A stretch of DNA of 29,959 nucleotides from Pseudomonadota bacterium (GTDB lineage Bacteria > Pseudomonadota > Gammaproteobacteria > Burkholderiales > Burkholderiaceae_B): NCBI GenBank assembly GCA_023432075.1, contig JAEYVD010000659.1:1-29959 (forward strand). The letters run 5' to 3'. Each line of letters starts with the position of its first letter. Position 1 is the stretch's first letter. Positions 16,030 to 24,102 of this stretch are shown piece by piece. The notes under the pieces are model-generated. The model saw only the letters and a program-made list of their open reading frames with translations. It was not told the DNA's origin and ran no database searches. Both the position numbers and the translations under genes were made by a program.

Positions 16030-17916
16030 TCAGGTGGCTCGTCCGAACAACGCCCGGAATGCACGCCGCCATCGGGAACCGGCTTCGGCAAGCGCCCTGC
16101 TTTGATACTGTTCCAGCGTCGTGCGCATGGCGGCCATTTCCGCCGCTTGCGCCTGGATCACCAGCTGCTGGTTGGCGTCATTTGCCTTGGCGTCCTCGAG
16201 CAGCGCGCGCATGTGCCGGCCGTCGATGCGCACCAGCAGCTTGGCGGATTTGACGTAGGTGACCCACGGCGCGCCGATACGGCCTTCAACGCCGCCGTTG
16301 ATCCAATGCTGCACGCTGGATTCCTGGGCGATGTACTTCTCGACGTGGTCGTCGGTGATGCCGATGCTCTGCATCCGCAGCGACTCACGCAACAGTTCCA
16401 GGATTTCCAGCGGCGTGCCCTCGGCGGGCTGAGCGCAGCTGGAAACGCTGGCCAGACTGCCAAACAGGCCACGCAGGATGACGTAGGACAGCGTCAGGTC
16501 CGATTCGAGCTTCCATTCCTTGTCGAAGAAGGCCAGCTCGCCAGGCGCGACTTCCATGCAGTTCAAGGGCGTCCAGTCGAACAGGGCGCCCGGCACCGCC
16601 TTGTCCAGCGACAGCGACACCGCCGGACCCAGATCCGCCTCGCGGCAGATCGCGTCGATCCAGGGCCGCGCCCAGTTGCACACGTCCATGGCGGACCAGC
16701 CCGGCGTATTGAGCACCTTCACCAGGCCCAGCCACCAGAGATTGCCTTTCAGATACGGGCCATCGTCGATCGAGTGACTGACCGGCAGCGCCGGCGCGGC
16801 TTCCTGCGTCACGCGGTCCCGCGCCGTGCGGACTTCGCCGCCGTCCAGGTAAAAGCGCTTCGCGGTGGCAAACGCCGGATGGCGTTCGACGCTGTAGTGC
16901 CAGGCCAGATCCTGCGCCTCGCGCAGCGCGGCCACGGCCTTGTCCGACTTGCCCGCGATGATCAGGAACGAGTTCGCCAGGTCTTCGGCCAGGCCGTTTT
17001 CGTGAATCGAACCCCAGGCCTGCTCCAGCGAGAAGGCCGGCACGATCCAGTCAGGCCGGGCGCGGTCGCGGCCGACCGTGCCGGTCAACAGCGGACGGGC
17101 CGCAAATTGGCCCTTCGGATCCAGCCCCTTCGACGTCAGGAGGGACACCGGCATGTGATAGTCCGGCAGCGGGAAATACACTTCCTGCGCACTCAATCCG
17201 ACGGAACCCAGGATGCCCTTGAGTTCATCCAGCCCGAACCGGATGATGGTCTCGGGCCCGTATTGCCCTTCCACGCCGTAGTAGGGCACATCCACGTTGG
17301 GCTCGGGAAAGCCCGAGAAATACTTCAGGCCCAGCTTGTTCTGGATGGCGATGACCAGAACGCCGTCGTCATTGAGCTGGCGCGCGGCGTTGGCCAGCAG
17401 GTCCAGCTCGGCGCGGTCGCCGCAGTGCGAAAAAATGCGGGCGTATTGCAGTACGCCGATCATCGTCACGACGTCGAACTTCTGTTCGGCGTTGAAGTCT
17501 TCGATGCGGTCGCAAACGACAGAGACGTTGTTCAGGTCGGCCGTGCGCTGGCGCGTGATCGAGGCACGATGGGCCGAAGCCTCCAGGGCCACGACGTCGC
17601 CGCCCAGCTCACCCAGATACCGCGTGATGATGCCGCAGCCGGACCCCAGTTCCAGCACGCGGCCGCGGCACAGCTTCTCGAGCGGACGCAGGATGTTCGC
17701 GCGCACGGGCGACAGGTGACAGGCCGACCGCCAGTCCCAGATGGCCCCCACCAATTCGCGTGAAAACAGCGAGCGATCCTTGGCGTCGGCGATGATGCGC
17801 TCGATCTGTTGCTCGAAGTCGGCGCCATCGGTATAGGTGAATTCGGGAATACTGCCGTCCGTCTCCGGAAACAGCATTCCTTTGTGTTCTTTGTAATCCG
17901 TCGGAAGATTGTGCAT
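16030..17916 (-). CDS. Putative O-antigen chain terminator: SAM methyltransferase + kinase-like domain + coiled coil (WbdD-like)
   Basis: A 628-residue cytoplasmic protein in three parts. Residues about 55-200 are a class I SAM-dependent methyltransferase, with motif I VLELGSGCG (87-95) and acidic motif II end VVALEAS (108-114). Residues about 285-500 look like the kinase-like domain found behind such methyltransferases: GNLWWLGLVKVL (391-402), FDWTPLNC (446-453) resembling a catalytic-loop D-x4-N (Asp447, Asn452), and FFDKEW (463-468) with Asp465 in the metal-binding position. Residues about 572-612 are a heptad-like, Ala/Gln/Glu-rich coiled coil, and the last 15 residues form a basic amphipathic tail (RWRRAFRALFGR). 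WbdD of E. coli O8/O9a has this same order and caps the chain. The gene directly follows wzt. Whether the kinase part is active is unknown. Confidence 0.8.
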   Translation of the reverse strand: MHNLPTDYKEHKGMLFPETDGSIPEFTYTDGADFEQQIERIIADAKDRSLFSRELVGAIWDWRSACHLSPVRANILRPLEKLCRGRVLELGSGCGIITRYLGELGGDVVALEASAHRASITRQRTADLNNVSVVCDRIEDFNAEQKFDVVTMIGVLQYARIFSHCGDRAELDLLANAARQLNDDGVLVIAIQNKLGLKYFSGFPEPNVDVPYYGVEGQYGPETIIRFGLDELKGILGSVGLSAQEVYFPLPDYHMPVSLLTSKGLDPKGQFAARPLLTGTVGRDRARPDWIVPAFSLEQAWGSIHENGLAEDLANSFLIIAGKSDKAVAALREAQDLAWHYSVERHPAFATAKRFYLDGGEVRTARDRVTQEAAPALPVSHSIDDGPYLKGNLWWLGLVKVLNTPGWSAMDVCNWARPWIDAICREADLGPAVSLSLDKAVPGALFDWTPLNCMEVAPGELAFFDKEWKLESDLTLSYVILRGLFGSLASVSSCAQPAEGTPLEILELLRESLRMQSIGITDDHVEKYIAQESSVQHWINGGVEGRIGAPWVTYVKSAKLLVRIDGRHMRALLEDAKANDANQQLVIQAQAAEMAAMRTTLEQYQSRALAEAGSRWRRAFRALFGRAT

Positions 17917-17947
17917 TTCAGTTCTCTATCTTGCCAGGCGCCACCGA

Positions 17948-19333
17948 TTATTCGGAGACGGCATCCATCAAGATCCTGGGTTGAAATCCGATGTCGAAAA
18001 GGCCAGTCGCAGGGCGCGGCTCGTCCGCCATCACTCGAAAGACAATCGCGTCGACAATACGATGATGCAGTGAACCGTCTTCGCCCTGAGCCGCGAAGGT
18101 GCAGAAATACGTGGCTGGATTAAGCGAGCATTCAAACTCGAATTCCAGCTCCAACGACGTGCCGGCGGTGAAGTCGATGCCATGTTCATCGAGGATGGGA
18201 TGGGCGCAGCCCGCCAGATCGATCCCCGACGTGGTGCGGATCAGCGCGTAAAACCGGACCGCGGGGCAATCCTCGGTGAACTGGACGCTGCACTTGAGCT
18301 TGTAGCGATGGCCGCGAAGAATGTGATTGACCCGCGCGCCGCCCAGCGTCTGAAGCATGGGCGCGGACAGCTTGGCGCCCACTTCGTCGTAGGACAGCGT
18401 GTCCGGCACGAAGGTCGCATCGAAGAACGGCTCAAGTCCGCCCGCCGGCGCCGGATCGGCGGCGGCCGGCTTGGCGTCGTCGGCCGCCGGTTCGGCCAGA
18501 CTGGCCGCGCTCTCGCCCTCGGCGTCGATCCGGCGGATCTCCGCGATCAGCTCGAGCGCCTTCTCGTTGGTCGTATTACCCAGCTTCTGGCCAAAATAAA
18601 CGGCCCGTTTCGGAATCCCGGTAAACAGGCGCTCGCCGGCATTGAGCAAAATGGCGCGATCGCACAGGTTGATGATGGCCGCGCCCGAATGCGAAACAAA
18701 CAGGATCGTGGCGCCGCGATTCTTGATCGCGTCGATTCGCGCAAAACACTTGCGCTGGAAAGGCTCGTCACCGACCGCCAGCGCCTCGTCAACGACCAGA
18801 ATATCCGGATCAACGTTGATCGCCACCGCAAAGGCGAGGCGGGCGTACATGCCGCTCGAATAATGTTTGACCGGCTGCTCGATAAACTGGCCAATATCGG
18901 CAAATGCCGCGATCTCATCGAAACGCGCCTCGACCTCGGCCTGGCTCAGACCCAGCACCATGGCGTTCAGGAACACATTTTCGCGGCCGGTGAACTCGGG
19001 GTTGAACCCCGCGCCCAGCTCCAGCAGAGCGGCAACCCGGCCGTGCGTTTCCACGGTGCCCGAGGTCGGCATCAGCGTGCCGCAGATCATCTGCAGCAGG
19101 GTCGACTTGCCCGAGCCGTTGCGGCCAATGATGCCGACGGTCTCGCCGCGGCCCACATTGAAGGACACGTCGCGCAGCGCCCAGAACTCGCGGAAATAAT
19201 TGACCGGCGGCCGGCCAAGCATGCTGCGCAGGCGGGGCGCGACAAACTGCTTCAACCGGTCATGCGGCCGATCGTAGATCTGATAACACTTGCTCAGGCG
19301 ATCTACGCGAATGACATTGCTATCAGAGGACAT
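17948..19333 (-). CDS. wzt: O-antigen ABC exporter ATP-binding protein Wzt with C-terminal glycan-recognition domain
   Basis: A 461-residue ATPase that powers O-polysaccharide export with Wzm. The nucleotide-binding domain has Walker A GRNGSGKST (70-78), signature HYSSGMYARL (157-166), Walker B ILVVDEALAVGD (178-189) with catalytic Glu183, and switch His215. After an Ala/Pro-rich linker (about 275-300) comes a C-terminal domain of about 160 residues rich in beta strands. In Wzt of E. coli O8/O9a the equivalent domain binds the terminal modification of the finished chain. I use the ATG at 19333, giving an 11-base overlap with wzm; a TTG at 19339 is a weaker option. The next gene downstream, 30 bases away, is the likely chain terminator. 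Confidence 0.94.
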   Translation of the reverse strand: MSSDSNVIRVDRLSKCYQIYDRPHDRLKQFVAPRLRSMLGRPPVNYFREFWALRDVSFNVGRGETVGIIGRNGSGKSTLLQMICGTLMPTSGTVETHGRVAALLELGAGFNPEFTGRENVFLNAMVLGLSQAEVEARFDEIAAFADIGQFIEQPVKHYSSGMYARLAFAVAINVDPDILVVDEALAVGDEPFQRKCFARIDAIKNRGATILFVSHSGAAIINLCDRAILLNAGERLFTGIPKRAVYFGQKLGNTTNEKALELIAEIRRIDAEGESAASLAEPAADDAKPAAADPAPAGGLEPFFDATFVPDTLSYDEVGAKLSAPMLQTLGGARVNHILRGHRYKLKCSVQFTEDCPAVRFYALIRTTSGIDLAGCAHPILDEHGIDFTAGTSLELEFEFECSLNPATYFCTFAAQGEDGSLHHRIVDAIVFRVMADEPRPATGLFDIGFQPRILMDAVSE

Positions 19334-20153
19334 CAGCAAACCCCTTGCGCGCCTTCTGGAACCACCAAAAACCTGCCCACGCGATCAACATGCTGATGGC
19401 TGCATAAATACCAAGCGCGCCCCAATTCGGCAATTCGCCGTAAAGCAGCACCTTGCGGGATTCTTCAATAATCAAGGTAAGCGGATTGAGCATCACAACC
19501 ATCTGCACCTTGGGCGGCAGATTTGAAATCGGATAAAACACGGGAGAGACGAACAGCAGCACCGACATCAACAGGCCGATCGTCTGGCCGATGTCGCGCA
19601 CATATACGCCCGTGGCCGACAGAAACCAGGCAAATCCCATGGTCACCATCAGCAGGGGCATCAGCACGACCGGGAAAAATATCGCCGTCCAGCTAATGGA
19701 GCCGCTGAGCACAAGTTGTGCGATCAATAGCACGCACACGCTGATCCCTGCATGAAACAGCGCCGCCCCCATCGCCACCCACGGAAAGATCTCCAGGGGG
19801 AAGACGACCTTTTTCACGTACGTCACGTTGCTCTGGATCAGGCCTGGCGCGCGGCTGATGCACTCGGAGAACAGCCCGTGAACGATCAGCCCGACAAACA
19901 GCACGACCGCGAAATTTGCGTGGCTGGAATCTTGGCTGACGCCCCAGCGCGCCTTGAAAACGACGGTGAAGAAAAATGTATAGACCGTCAGCATCAGCAG
20001 GGGCGTGAAAAACGACCACGCCAGCCCGAAAATCGAACCGCGATAGCGGCCCAGGACTTCCCGCTTGCACATTTGAACGGCGAGCTTTCGATTGCTCCAG
20101 ATGCTGTCGAACATCGCAGCCGGAGATACACGCTGTGCCTGATGAGGATTCAC
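19323..20153 (-). CDS. wzm: O-antigen ABC exporter membrane protein Wzm
   Basis: A 276-residue ABC-2-type permease, the membrane half of the O-antigen exporter. It has the amphipathic interfacial helix and KREVLGRYRGSIFGLAWSFF entry typical of the family, then six hydrophobic segments. The NVTYVKKVVFPLEIFPW loop (about 113-129) is the conserved interface with the ATPase. The first gene of the operon. The start is a GTG at 20153 with an AGG-containing ribosome-binding stretch just upstream; an in-frame ATG at 20114 would remove part of the N-terminal interfacial region and is less likely. The protein overlaps wzt by 11 bases. Teichoic-acid TagG-type permeases are related, but the neighbours fix this as O-antigen export. 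Confidence 0.93.
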   Translation of the reverse strand: MNPHQAQRVSPAAMFDSIWSNRKLAVQMCKREVLGRYRGSIFGLAWSFFTPLLMLTVYTFFFTVVFKARWGVSQDSSHANFAVVLFVGLIVHGLFSECISRAPGLIQSNVTYVKKVVFPLEIFPWVAMGAALFHAGISVCVLLIAQLVLSGSISWTAIFFPVVLMPLLMVTMGFAWFLSATGVYVRDIGQTIGLLMSVLLFVSPVFYPISNLPPKVQMVVMLNPLTLIIEESRKVLLYGELPNWGALGIYAAISMLIAWAGFWWFQKARKGFADVL

Positions 20154-20625
20154 ACTACCTATCCCGCTTGAACGTCCCGATTCTCACGAAACCCGGGGCG
20201 GACATAAAGTTATTGGAAATAATTGCATTACTGGTCGCCGACAAATCCGTTGAGCGGCCTGGCGGCGGCCGATTCATCAGGCAAAAAATGAGCCAAATAT
20301 GCTGCCGGACTGCCGAATTGAAACCCACGATTGGCGAATTACAGCCAGCAATATATTGGCAACAATATCTTTGCAAACCCTTCAAAATGAACGAAATCAA
20401 TCTCAGGGCGCAAGGTGCGCATACTAAGTTTTAGCGCAACTGAACATCATAACATGCGGAAAACGTCATTCTGAGCGGATCTTCGGCGTATATCCCTCAT
20501 CCTGATCTACAGATAATAGTAAGTCTCACTATCCTTCAGCGGGGCAAGCTGCCGCCATTTCGTGGCTATTTTCTCCAGACCGGTCCACAATGGATTCACA
20601 ACACTGTTGGAACAGGGAGACAGCC
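20154..20625. promoter_or_regulatory. AT-rich divergent intergenic region between wzm and the coxG-like gene
   Basis: This 472-base gap without a gene separates the leftward O-antigen operon from the rightward coxG-like gene. Its middle part is strikingly AT-rich for this genome (about 35% G+C over 20341-20400). A possible leftward sigma-70 promoter is TTTGCA (20377-20372) and TATATT (20355-20350) with a 16-base spacer; another -10-like TATGAT lies at 20451-20446 without a good -35 box. For the rightward gene a GATAAT box is at 20512-20517, also without a clear -35. No JUMPstart/ops element was found. Short open frames here have no coding character. The promoter boxes themselves are low confidence. 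Confidence 0.5.
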
Positions 20626-21195
20626 ATGCGCATTGCCGATGCCCAATGGATTCCTTCGACGCAGCACCAGACTTGGGATGCGTTGACCGACCCGCGAGTG
20701 TTACAGAAGTGCATCCCGGGGTGTGTGGAAGTCGCCATGCGCAGCCCGACCGAGTATGCAGTCACGCTGCGCGCCAAGATCGCCGGTATCGACACCGACT
20801 ACGACGGCGAAATCCTGCTCTCCGATGTCAACGCCCCCCACAGCTGCACCCTGGTGTTCGAAGGCAAGGGGCGAGCCGCCTGCCTGGCAATCGGCACGGC
20901 CCAGGTCAACCTGACCACCAAGGACGACGGCACCCGGGTGGCCTACACCGTCGCCGGCATGGCTGGCGGCAAGCTGGGCGAGTGCGGGGAAAGCGTGCTG
21001 CTGAAAGCCGCCGAAAAGATCGTCGAGAAGTTCTTTACTGCCTTCATCGACCACATGGCGGCCCAGCCGCGTCTGGCGCCCCCGCCCCCGCCGCGCGAAC
21101 CCGAACCGCGAGGCCTGTCCAATTCCCGCTGGTCCTGGATGCTGGTCGTATTGGTGATCGCCGTCTTCCTGGGATACCACACGTTTTACAAGTGA
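20626..21195 (+). CDS. CoxG-like SRPBCC (START-like) domain protein with C-terminal membrane anchor
   Basis: A 189-residue protein. Residues about 1-145 match the carbon monoxide dehydrogenase subunit G (CoxG) branch of the SRPBCC superfamily, with AQWIPSTQHQTWDALTDPRVLQKCIPG near the start (split: WDALTDPRVLQKCIPG) and VAYTVAGMAGGKLGECGESV near the end of the domain. A Pro/Arg-rich linker (about 147-163) leads to one C-terminal transmembrane helix (about 169-187), as in membrane-recruiting CoxG proteins. The ATG at 20626 has a good Shine-Dalgarno AGGGAGA five bases upstream, so I prefer it over the ATG at 20590. No molybdenum hydroxylase (cox) genes are in the window, so its ligand or partner is unknown. 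Confidence 0.88.
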   Translation: MRIADAQWIPSTQHQTWDALTDPRVLQKCIPGCVEVAMRSPTEYAVTLRAKIAGIDTDYDGEILLSDVNAPHSCTLVFEGKGRAACLAIGTAQVNLTTKDDGTRVAYTVAGMAGGKLGECGESVLLKAAEKIVEKFFTAFIDHMAAQPRLAPPPPPREPEPRGLSNSRWSWMLVVLVIAVFLGYHTFYK

Positions 21196-21228
21196 TAACC
21201 CTAGGGTGCCGGTGATATCCTTGGCGGC

Positions 21229-22653
21229 ATGACTCCGCCGCCGCCACCCGCTCAGCCAGCCACTGATCCCGCACGCTCACGACGGGATCTGCTGATGGCG
21301 ATGGCGGGGGTGTCGGCCACCGTGGTCCTTGCCGCCCTGGATTCCACCATCATCAGCACCACGCTGCCGCGCGTGGCCGAGGCCCTGAACGGCATGGCGC
21401 TGTACGCCTGGGTCGGCACGGGTTACCTGCTTGCCACCGCGGCTTCCATCCTGATCTTCGGCCGGCTGGGCGACATGTTCGGCCGCAAGCCCTTGATGCT
21501 GGTGTCGGTACTTATCATCGCGCTCGGTTCCATTGCCTGTGGCCTGGCGCAATCCATGACGCAGCTGATTGTCTTTCGCACCCTGCAGGGGGTGGGCGGC
21601 GGCATGATGATCGCCACCGCCTTCGCCGCGCCGGCGGATCTGTTCCCCGATGCCAAGCAGCGGGTGAGATGGATGGCGCTGGTGTCCGCCGCTTTCGCCA
21701 TGGCGAGCGGCATCGGCCCCGTGCTGGGCGGCGCGGCCACGCAGGCCCTGGGATGGCGCGCGGCGTTCTTCATCTCGCCCATCGCGGCCGCGGGCGCGTT
21801 TTTCCTCCTGGCGCGTTATTTCCCGCGCATCCGGCCCATCCATGACGGCAGCCGCAAGATCGACTGGCTTGGCGCCATCCTGCTCGTGCTGGCCGTGGGC
21901 GCGCCGCTGGCCGCGCTGGAGCTTGCCTTTGCCAGCGGCGAACACGCGCACCCGATCCTCGGCCTGACGCTGGCGCTGGTCGGCGCCGCCGCCATCGCCA
22001 TCCTGATTCCCACCGAGCGCCGCGTTAAGTCACCCATCTTCCCGCTGCGCGTGCTATCAGGTCGCGAACCGCGCCTGCTGAACGTGGCGGCGATGATGGT
22101 CGGCGCCGTGATGTTCATCCTGATCTTCTACAGCCCGCTGCTGCTCCAACAAGTGCTGGGGTACACGCCCAGCCAGGCGGGCCTGCTGCTGACGCCCCTG
22201 GTGGCGGCGATCTCCGTGGGCAGCATCATCAACGGCCGGATGTTTCCCAAGCAGACCGAGCCGCAGCGGCTGATGGTGTTCGGCGGCGTGCTGCTCGCGG
22301 CCGGATCGCTGATGGTGCTGCTGATTTCACCGGGCACGTCGGCGTGGTGGATTCTTGGCGCATTCTTTGTCAACGGCTGTGCACTGGGCTTTTTGCTGCC
22401 CAACCTGACGCTTTTCATGCAGATGCTCAGCGAACGGCGCGACGTGGGCGTCGCCTCGGCGCTGGTGCAGACGACGCGCGCCATCGGCAGCGCGCTGGGC
22501 ACCGCCGTGGTCGGCATCCTGATTTCCCACAGCACGGTGCTCTCGGGCGTGCGCACCGGCCTGATCCTGTGTATTTTCCTCTCCCTCACGTGCGCGGTGC
22601 TGGCGCACCGGGTGAAGATGAGAAACCTGGTCACCAGCCGCAGTCACGGTTGA
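21229..22653 (+). CDS. MFS transporter, DHA2 (14-TMS) drug:H+ antiporter family
   Basis: A 474-residue inner-membrane protein with about 14 hydrophobic segments, the DHA2 (EmrB/QacA-like) pattern. Motif D1 is visible as LDSTIISTTLPRVA (37-50), with the membrane-embedded Asp38. Motif A is GRLGDMFGRKP (78-88). Motif C-like GIGPVLGG lies in TMS5. The C-terminal half includes YTPSQAGLLLTPL and a second set of TMS. The N-terminal 17 residues are Pro-rich and cytoplasmic. Such carriers export drugs or toxic compounds using the proton gradient; the substrate cannot be read from sequence. It begins 33 bases after the coxG-like stop and ends 13 bases before the EamA gene. Confidence 0.9.
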   Translation: MTPPPPPAQPATDPARSRRDLLMAMAGVSATVVLAALDSTIISTTLPRVAEALNGMALYAWVGTGYLLATAASILIFGRLGDMFGRKPLMLVSVLIIALGSIACGLAQSMTQLIVFRTLQGVGGGMMIATAFAAPADLFPDAKQRVRWMALVSAAFAMASGIGPVLGGAATQALGWRAAFFISPIAAAGAFFLLARYFPRIRPIHDGSRKIDWLGAILLVLAVGAPLAALELAFASGEHAHPILGLTLALVGAAAIAILIPTERRVKSPIFPLRVLSGREPRLLNVAAMMVGAVMFILIFYSPLLLQQVLGYTPSQAGLLLTPLVAAISVGSIINGRMFPKQTEPQRLMVFGGVLLAAGSLMVLLISPGTSAWWILGAFFVNGCALGFLLPNLTLFMQMLSERRDVGVASALVQTTRAIGSALGTAVVGILISHSTVLSGVRTGLILCIFLSLTCAVLAHRVKMRNLVTSRSHG

Positions 22654-22666
22654 TTCAGAGCTGAAC

Positions 22667-23542
22667 ATGCAACGCCGCGATCTGCAGGACCTGATGATTC
22701 TTGCCGCCGTCTGGGGCGGCTCTTTTCTTTTCATGCGTGTCGCCGTGCCGGAATTCGGACCGGTGGCGCTCATCGAACTGCGCGTGGGGCTTGCCGCGCT
22801 CTTTCTTCTGCCCGCCGCCATCTGGCGCAACAAGCTGCCCTTGATCGCGCGCCGCTGGAAAGCCATTCTCGTGGTCGGCACCCTGAACGCAGCGCTGCCC
22901 TTCCTGCTTTACGCCTACGCCGCTCAGTCGTTGGGTGCGGGGTTCCTGTCCGTCGCCAACGCCGTGACGCCGGTGTGGGGCGCCGTGATCGGCTGGCTGT
23001 GGCTGAAAGACCGGTTGCCGTGGACGCGCTCGCTGGGGCTGCTGATCGGGCTGTCCGGCATCGTGGTGCTGGTCTGGGACAAGCTCGACTTCCAATCCGG
23101 CGGCACGGGCTTTGCCGTGCTGGCCGCCGTTTCCGCGCCCGTCTTCTACGGCGTTGCCGCGAACTGGACGAAGCGGTTCCTGACCGGCGTGGACCCCTTG
23201 ACCAGCGCAACAGGCAGCATGGTGTCGGCGGCATTGGTCCTGCTTCCGGCGGCCGTGATCACCTGGCCGCAACAGCCCGTGTCCTGGGAGGCCTGGGGCG
23301 CGACGGTCCTGCTGGCCGTCGTGTGCACCGGCGCCGCGTACATCGTGTTCTTCCGGCTGATCGCCAACGTGGGCCCCACCGGCGCGGTCAGCGTCACGTT
23401 CCTGGTTCCCATCTTCGGGGTCGTCTGGGGCGCATGGTTCCTGGACGAAGCCATCACCGCGCCTATCCTTGCCGGCGCGGGCATCATTCTTGTCGGCACC
23501 GCGTTGGCGCTGGGACTGGTCGGGATGAAACGCCGCCGCTGA
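22667..23542 (+). CDS. EamA/DMT-superfamily transporter
   Basis: A 291-residue inner-membrane protein with ten hydrophobic segments in two EamA repeats, the plan of the drug/metabolite transporter (RhaT/YdcZ-like, 10-TMS) group. The first repeat starts LMILAAVWGGSFLFMRVAVPEF (the motif WGGSF is typical), and the second one has VSVTFLVPIFGVVWGAWFLDE near its end (motif VPIFGVVWG). Substrates of such proteins include amino acids and metabolites, usually for export; none can be assigned here. The gene is probably cotranscribed with the upstream MFS gene. It converges on rmlC, with only eight bases between the two stop codons. Confidence 0.9.
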   Translation: MQRRDLQDLMILAAVWGGSFLFMRVAVPEFGPVALIELRVGLAALFLLPAAIWRNKLPLIARRWKAILVVGTLNAALPFLLYAYAAQSLGAGFLSVANAVTPVWGAVIGWLWLKDRLPWTRSLGLLIGLSGIVVLVWDKLDFQSGGTGFAVLAAVSAPVFYGVAANWTKRFLTGVDPLTSATGSMVSAALVLLPAAVITWPQQPVSWEAWGATVLLAVVCTGAAYIVFFRLIANVGPTGAVSVTFLVPIFGVVWGAWFLDEAITAPILAGAGIILVGTALALGLVGMKRRR

Positions 23543-23550
23543 ATGCCCGG

Positions 23551-24102
23551 CTAGGCCAGCACCATCCGCGGCGCTTGCGCCAGGGCGAGACCCCGGCGGT
23601 CGTTGTCGGACAGTATCGGCTCGGCCTGCACCGGCCATGCAATTGCAAGCGCCGGGTCGTTCCACATCACACAATGCTGATGCGCCGGCAGGTAAGGCGC
23701 CGTCGTCTTGTAGATGACGTTGGCGGACTCGGACAGCACCAGGAATCCATGCGCGAAGCCCTCGGGCACCCATAGCTGGCGCAGATTCTCCGAAGACAGG
23801 ATCTCGCTGGTCCAATGGCCGAACGTGGGCGATCCCTCGCGCATATCGACCGCGACATCGAAGATCTCGCCTTCGGTCACGCGCACCAGCTTGCCCTGCG
23901 GTTGCAGCGTCTGATAATGCAGGCCGCGCAGGACGTGGCGCCGCGAGTGCGACTGGTTGTCCTGCAAAAAGCGGACCGGCCGGCCGGCCGCCGCGTCAAA
24001 GACCGATTGCACGTAGGTCTCGACGAAATAGCCGCGGTCGTCCTGGTGCATCACCGGATCGATGCGCAGAACCTCGGGCAAGGACAGGGGCGTCACGCGC
24101 AT
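23551..24102 (-). CDS. rfbC: dTDP-4-dehydrorhamnose 3,5-epimerase (RmlC)
   Basis: Third enzyme of dTDP-L-rhamnose synthesis, a cupin-fold dimer that inverts C3 and C5 of dTDP-4-keto-6-deoxyglucose. The 183 residues match the family length. RGYFVETY (23-30), FLQDNQSHSRRHVLRGLHYQ (45-64) with catalytic His62, GEIFDVAVD (78-86) and the VPEGFAHGF loop (112-120) are all present, with Tyr131 in the position of the catalytic acid. The ATG at 24102 shares one base with the rmlA stop (TGATG), so it is translationally coupled; a TTG at 24105 is a less likely start. Last gene of the rmlBAC operon, running convergently into the EamA gene. Confidence 0.95.
   Translation of the reverse strand: MRVTPLSLPEVLRIDPVMHQDDRGYFVETYVQSVFDAAAGRPVRFLQDNQSHSRRHVLRGLHYQTLQPQGKLVRVTEGEIFDVAVDMREGSPTFGHWTSEILSSENLRQLWVPEGFAHGFLVLSESANVIYKTTAPYLPAHQHCVMWNDPALAIAWPVQAEPILSDNDRRGLALAQAPRMVLA

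Noticed and set aside
15907..17763. 618-codon plus-strand open frame opposite the methyltransferase gene
   Set aside because: Antisense shadow in GC-rich DNA; the minus-strand frame has clear methyltransferase motifs.
20135..20434. Small open frames on both strands in the wzm upstream gap
   Set aside because: No ribosome-binding site, no coding bias and no recognisable motif; the region looks regulatory.
20154..20625. JUMPstart/ops element for RfaH control
   Set aside because: No GGCGGTAG-type sequence found on either strand in the operon's upstream region.
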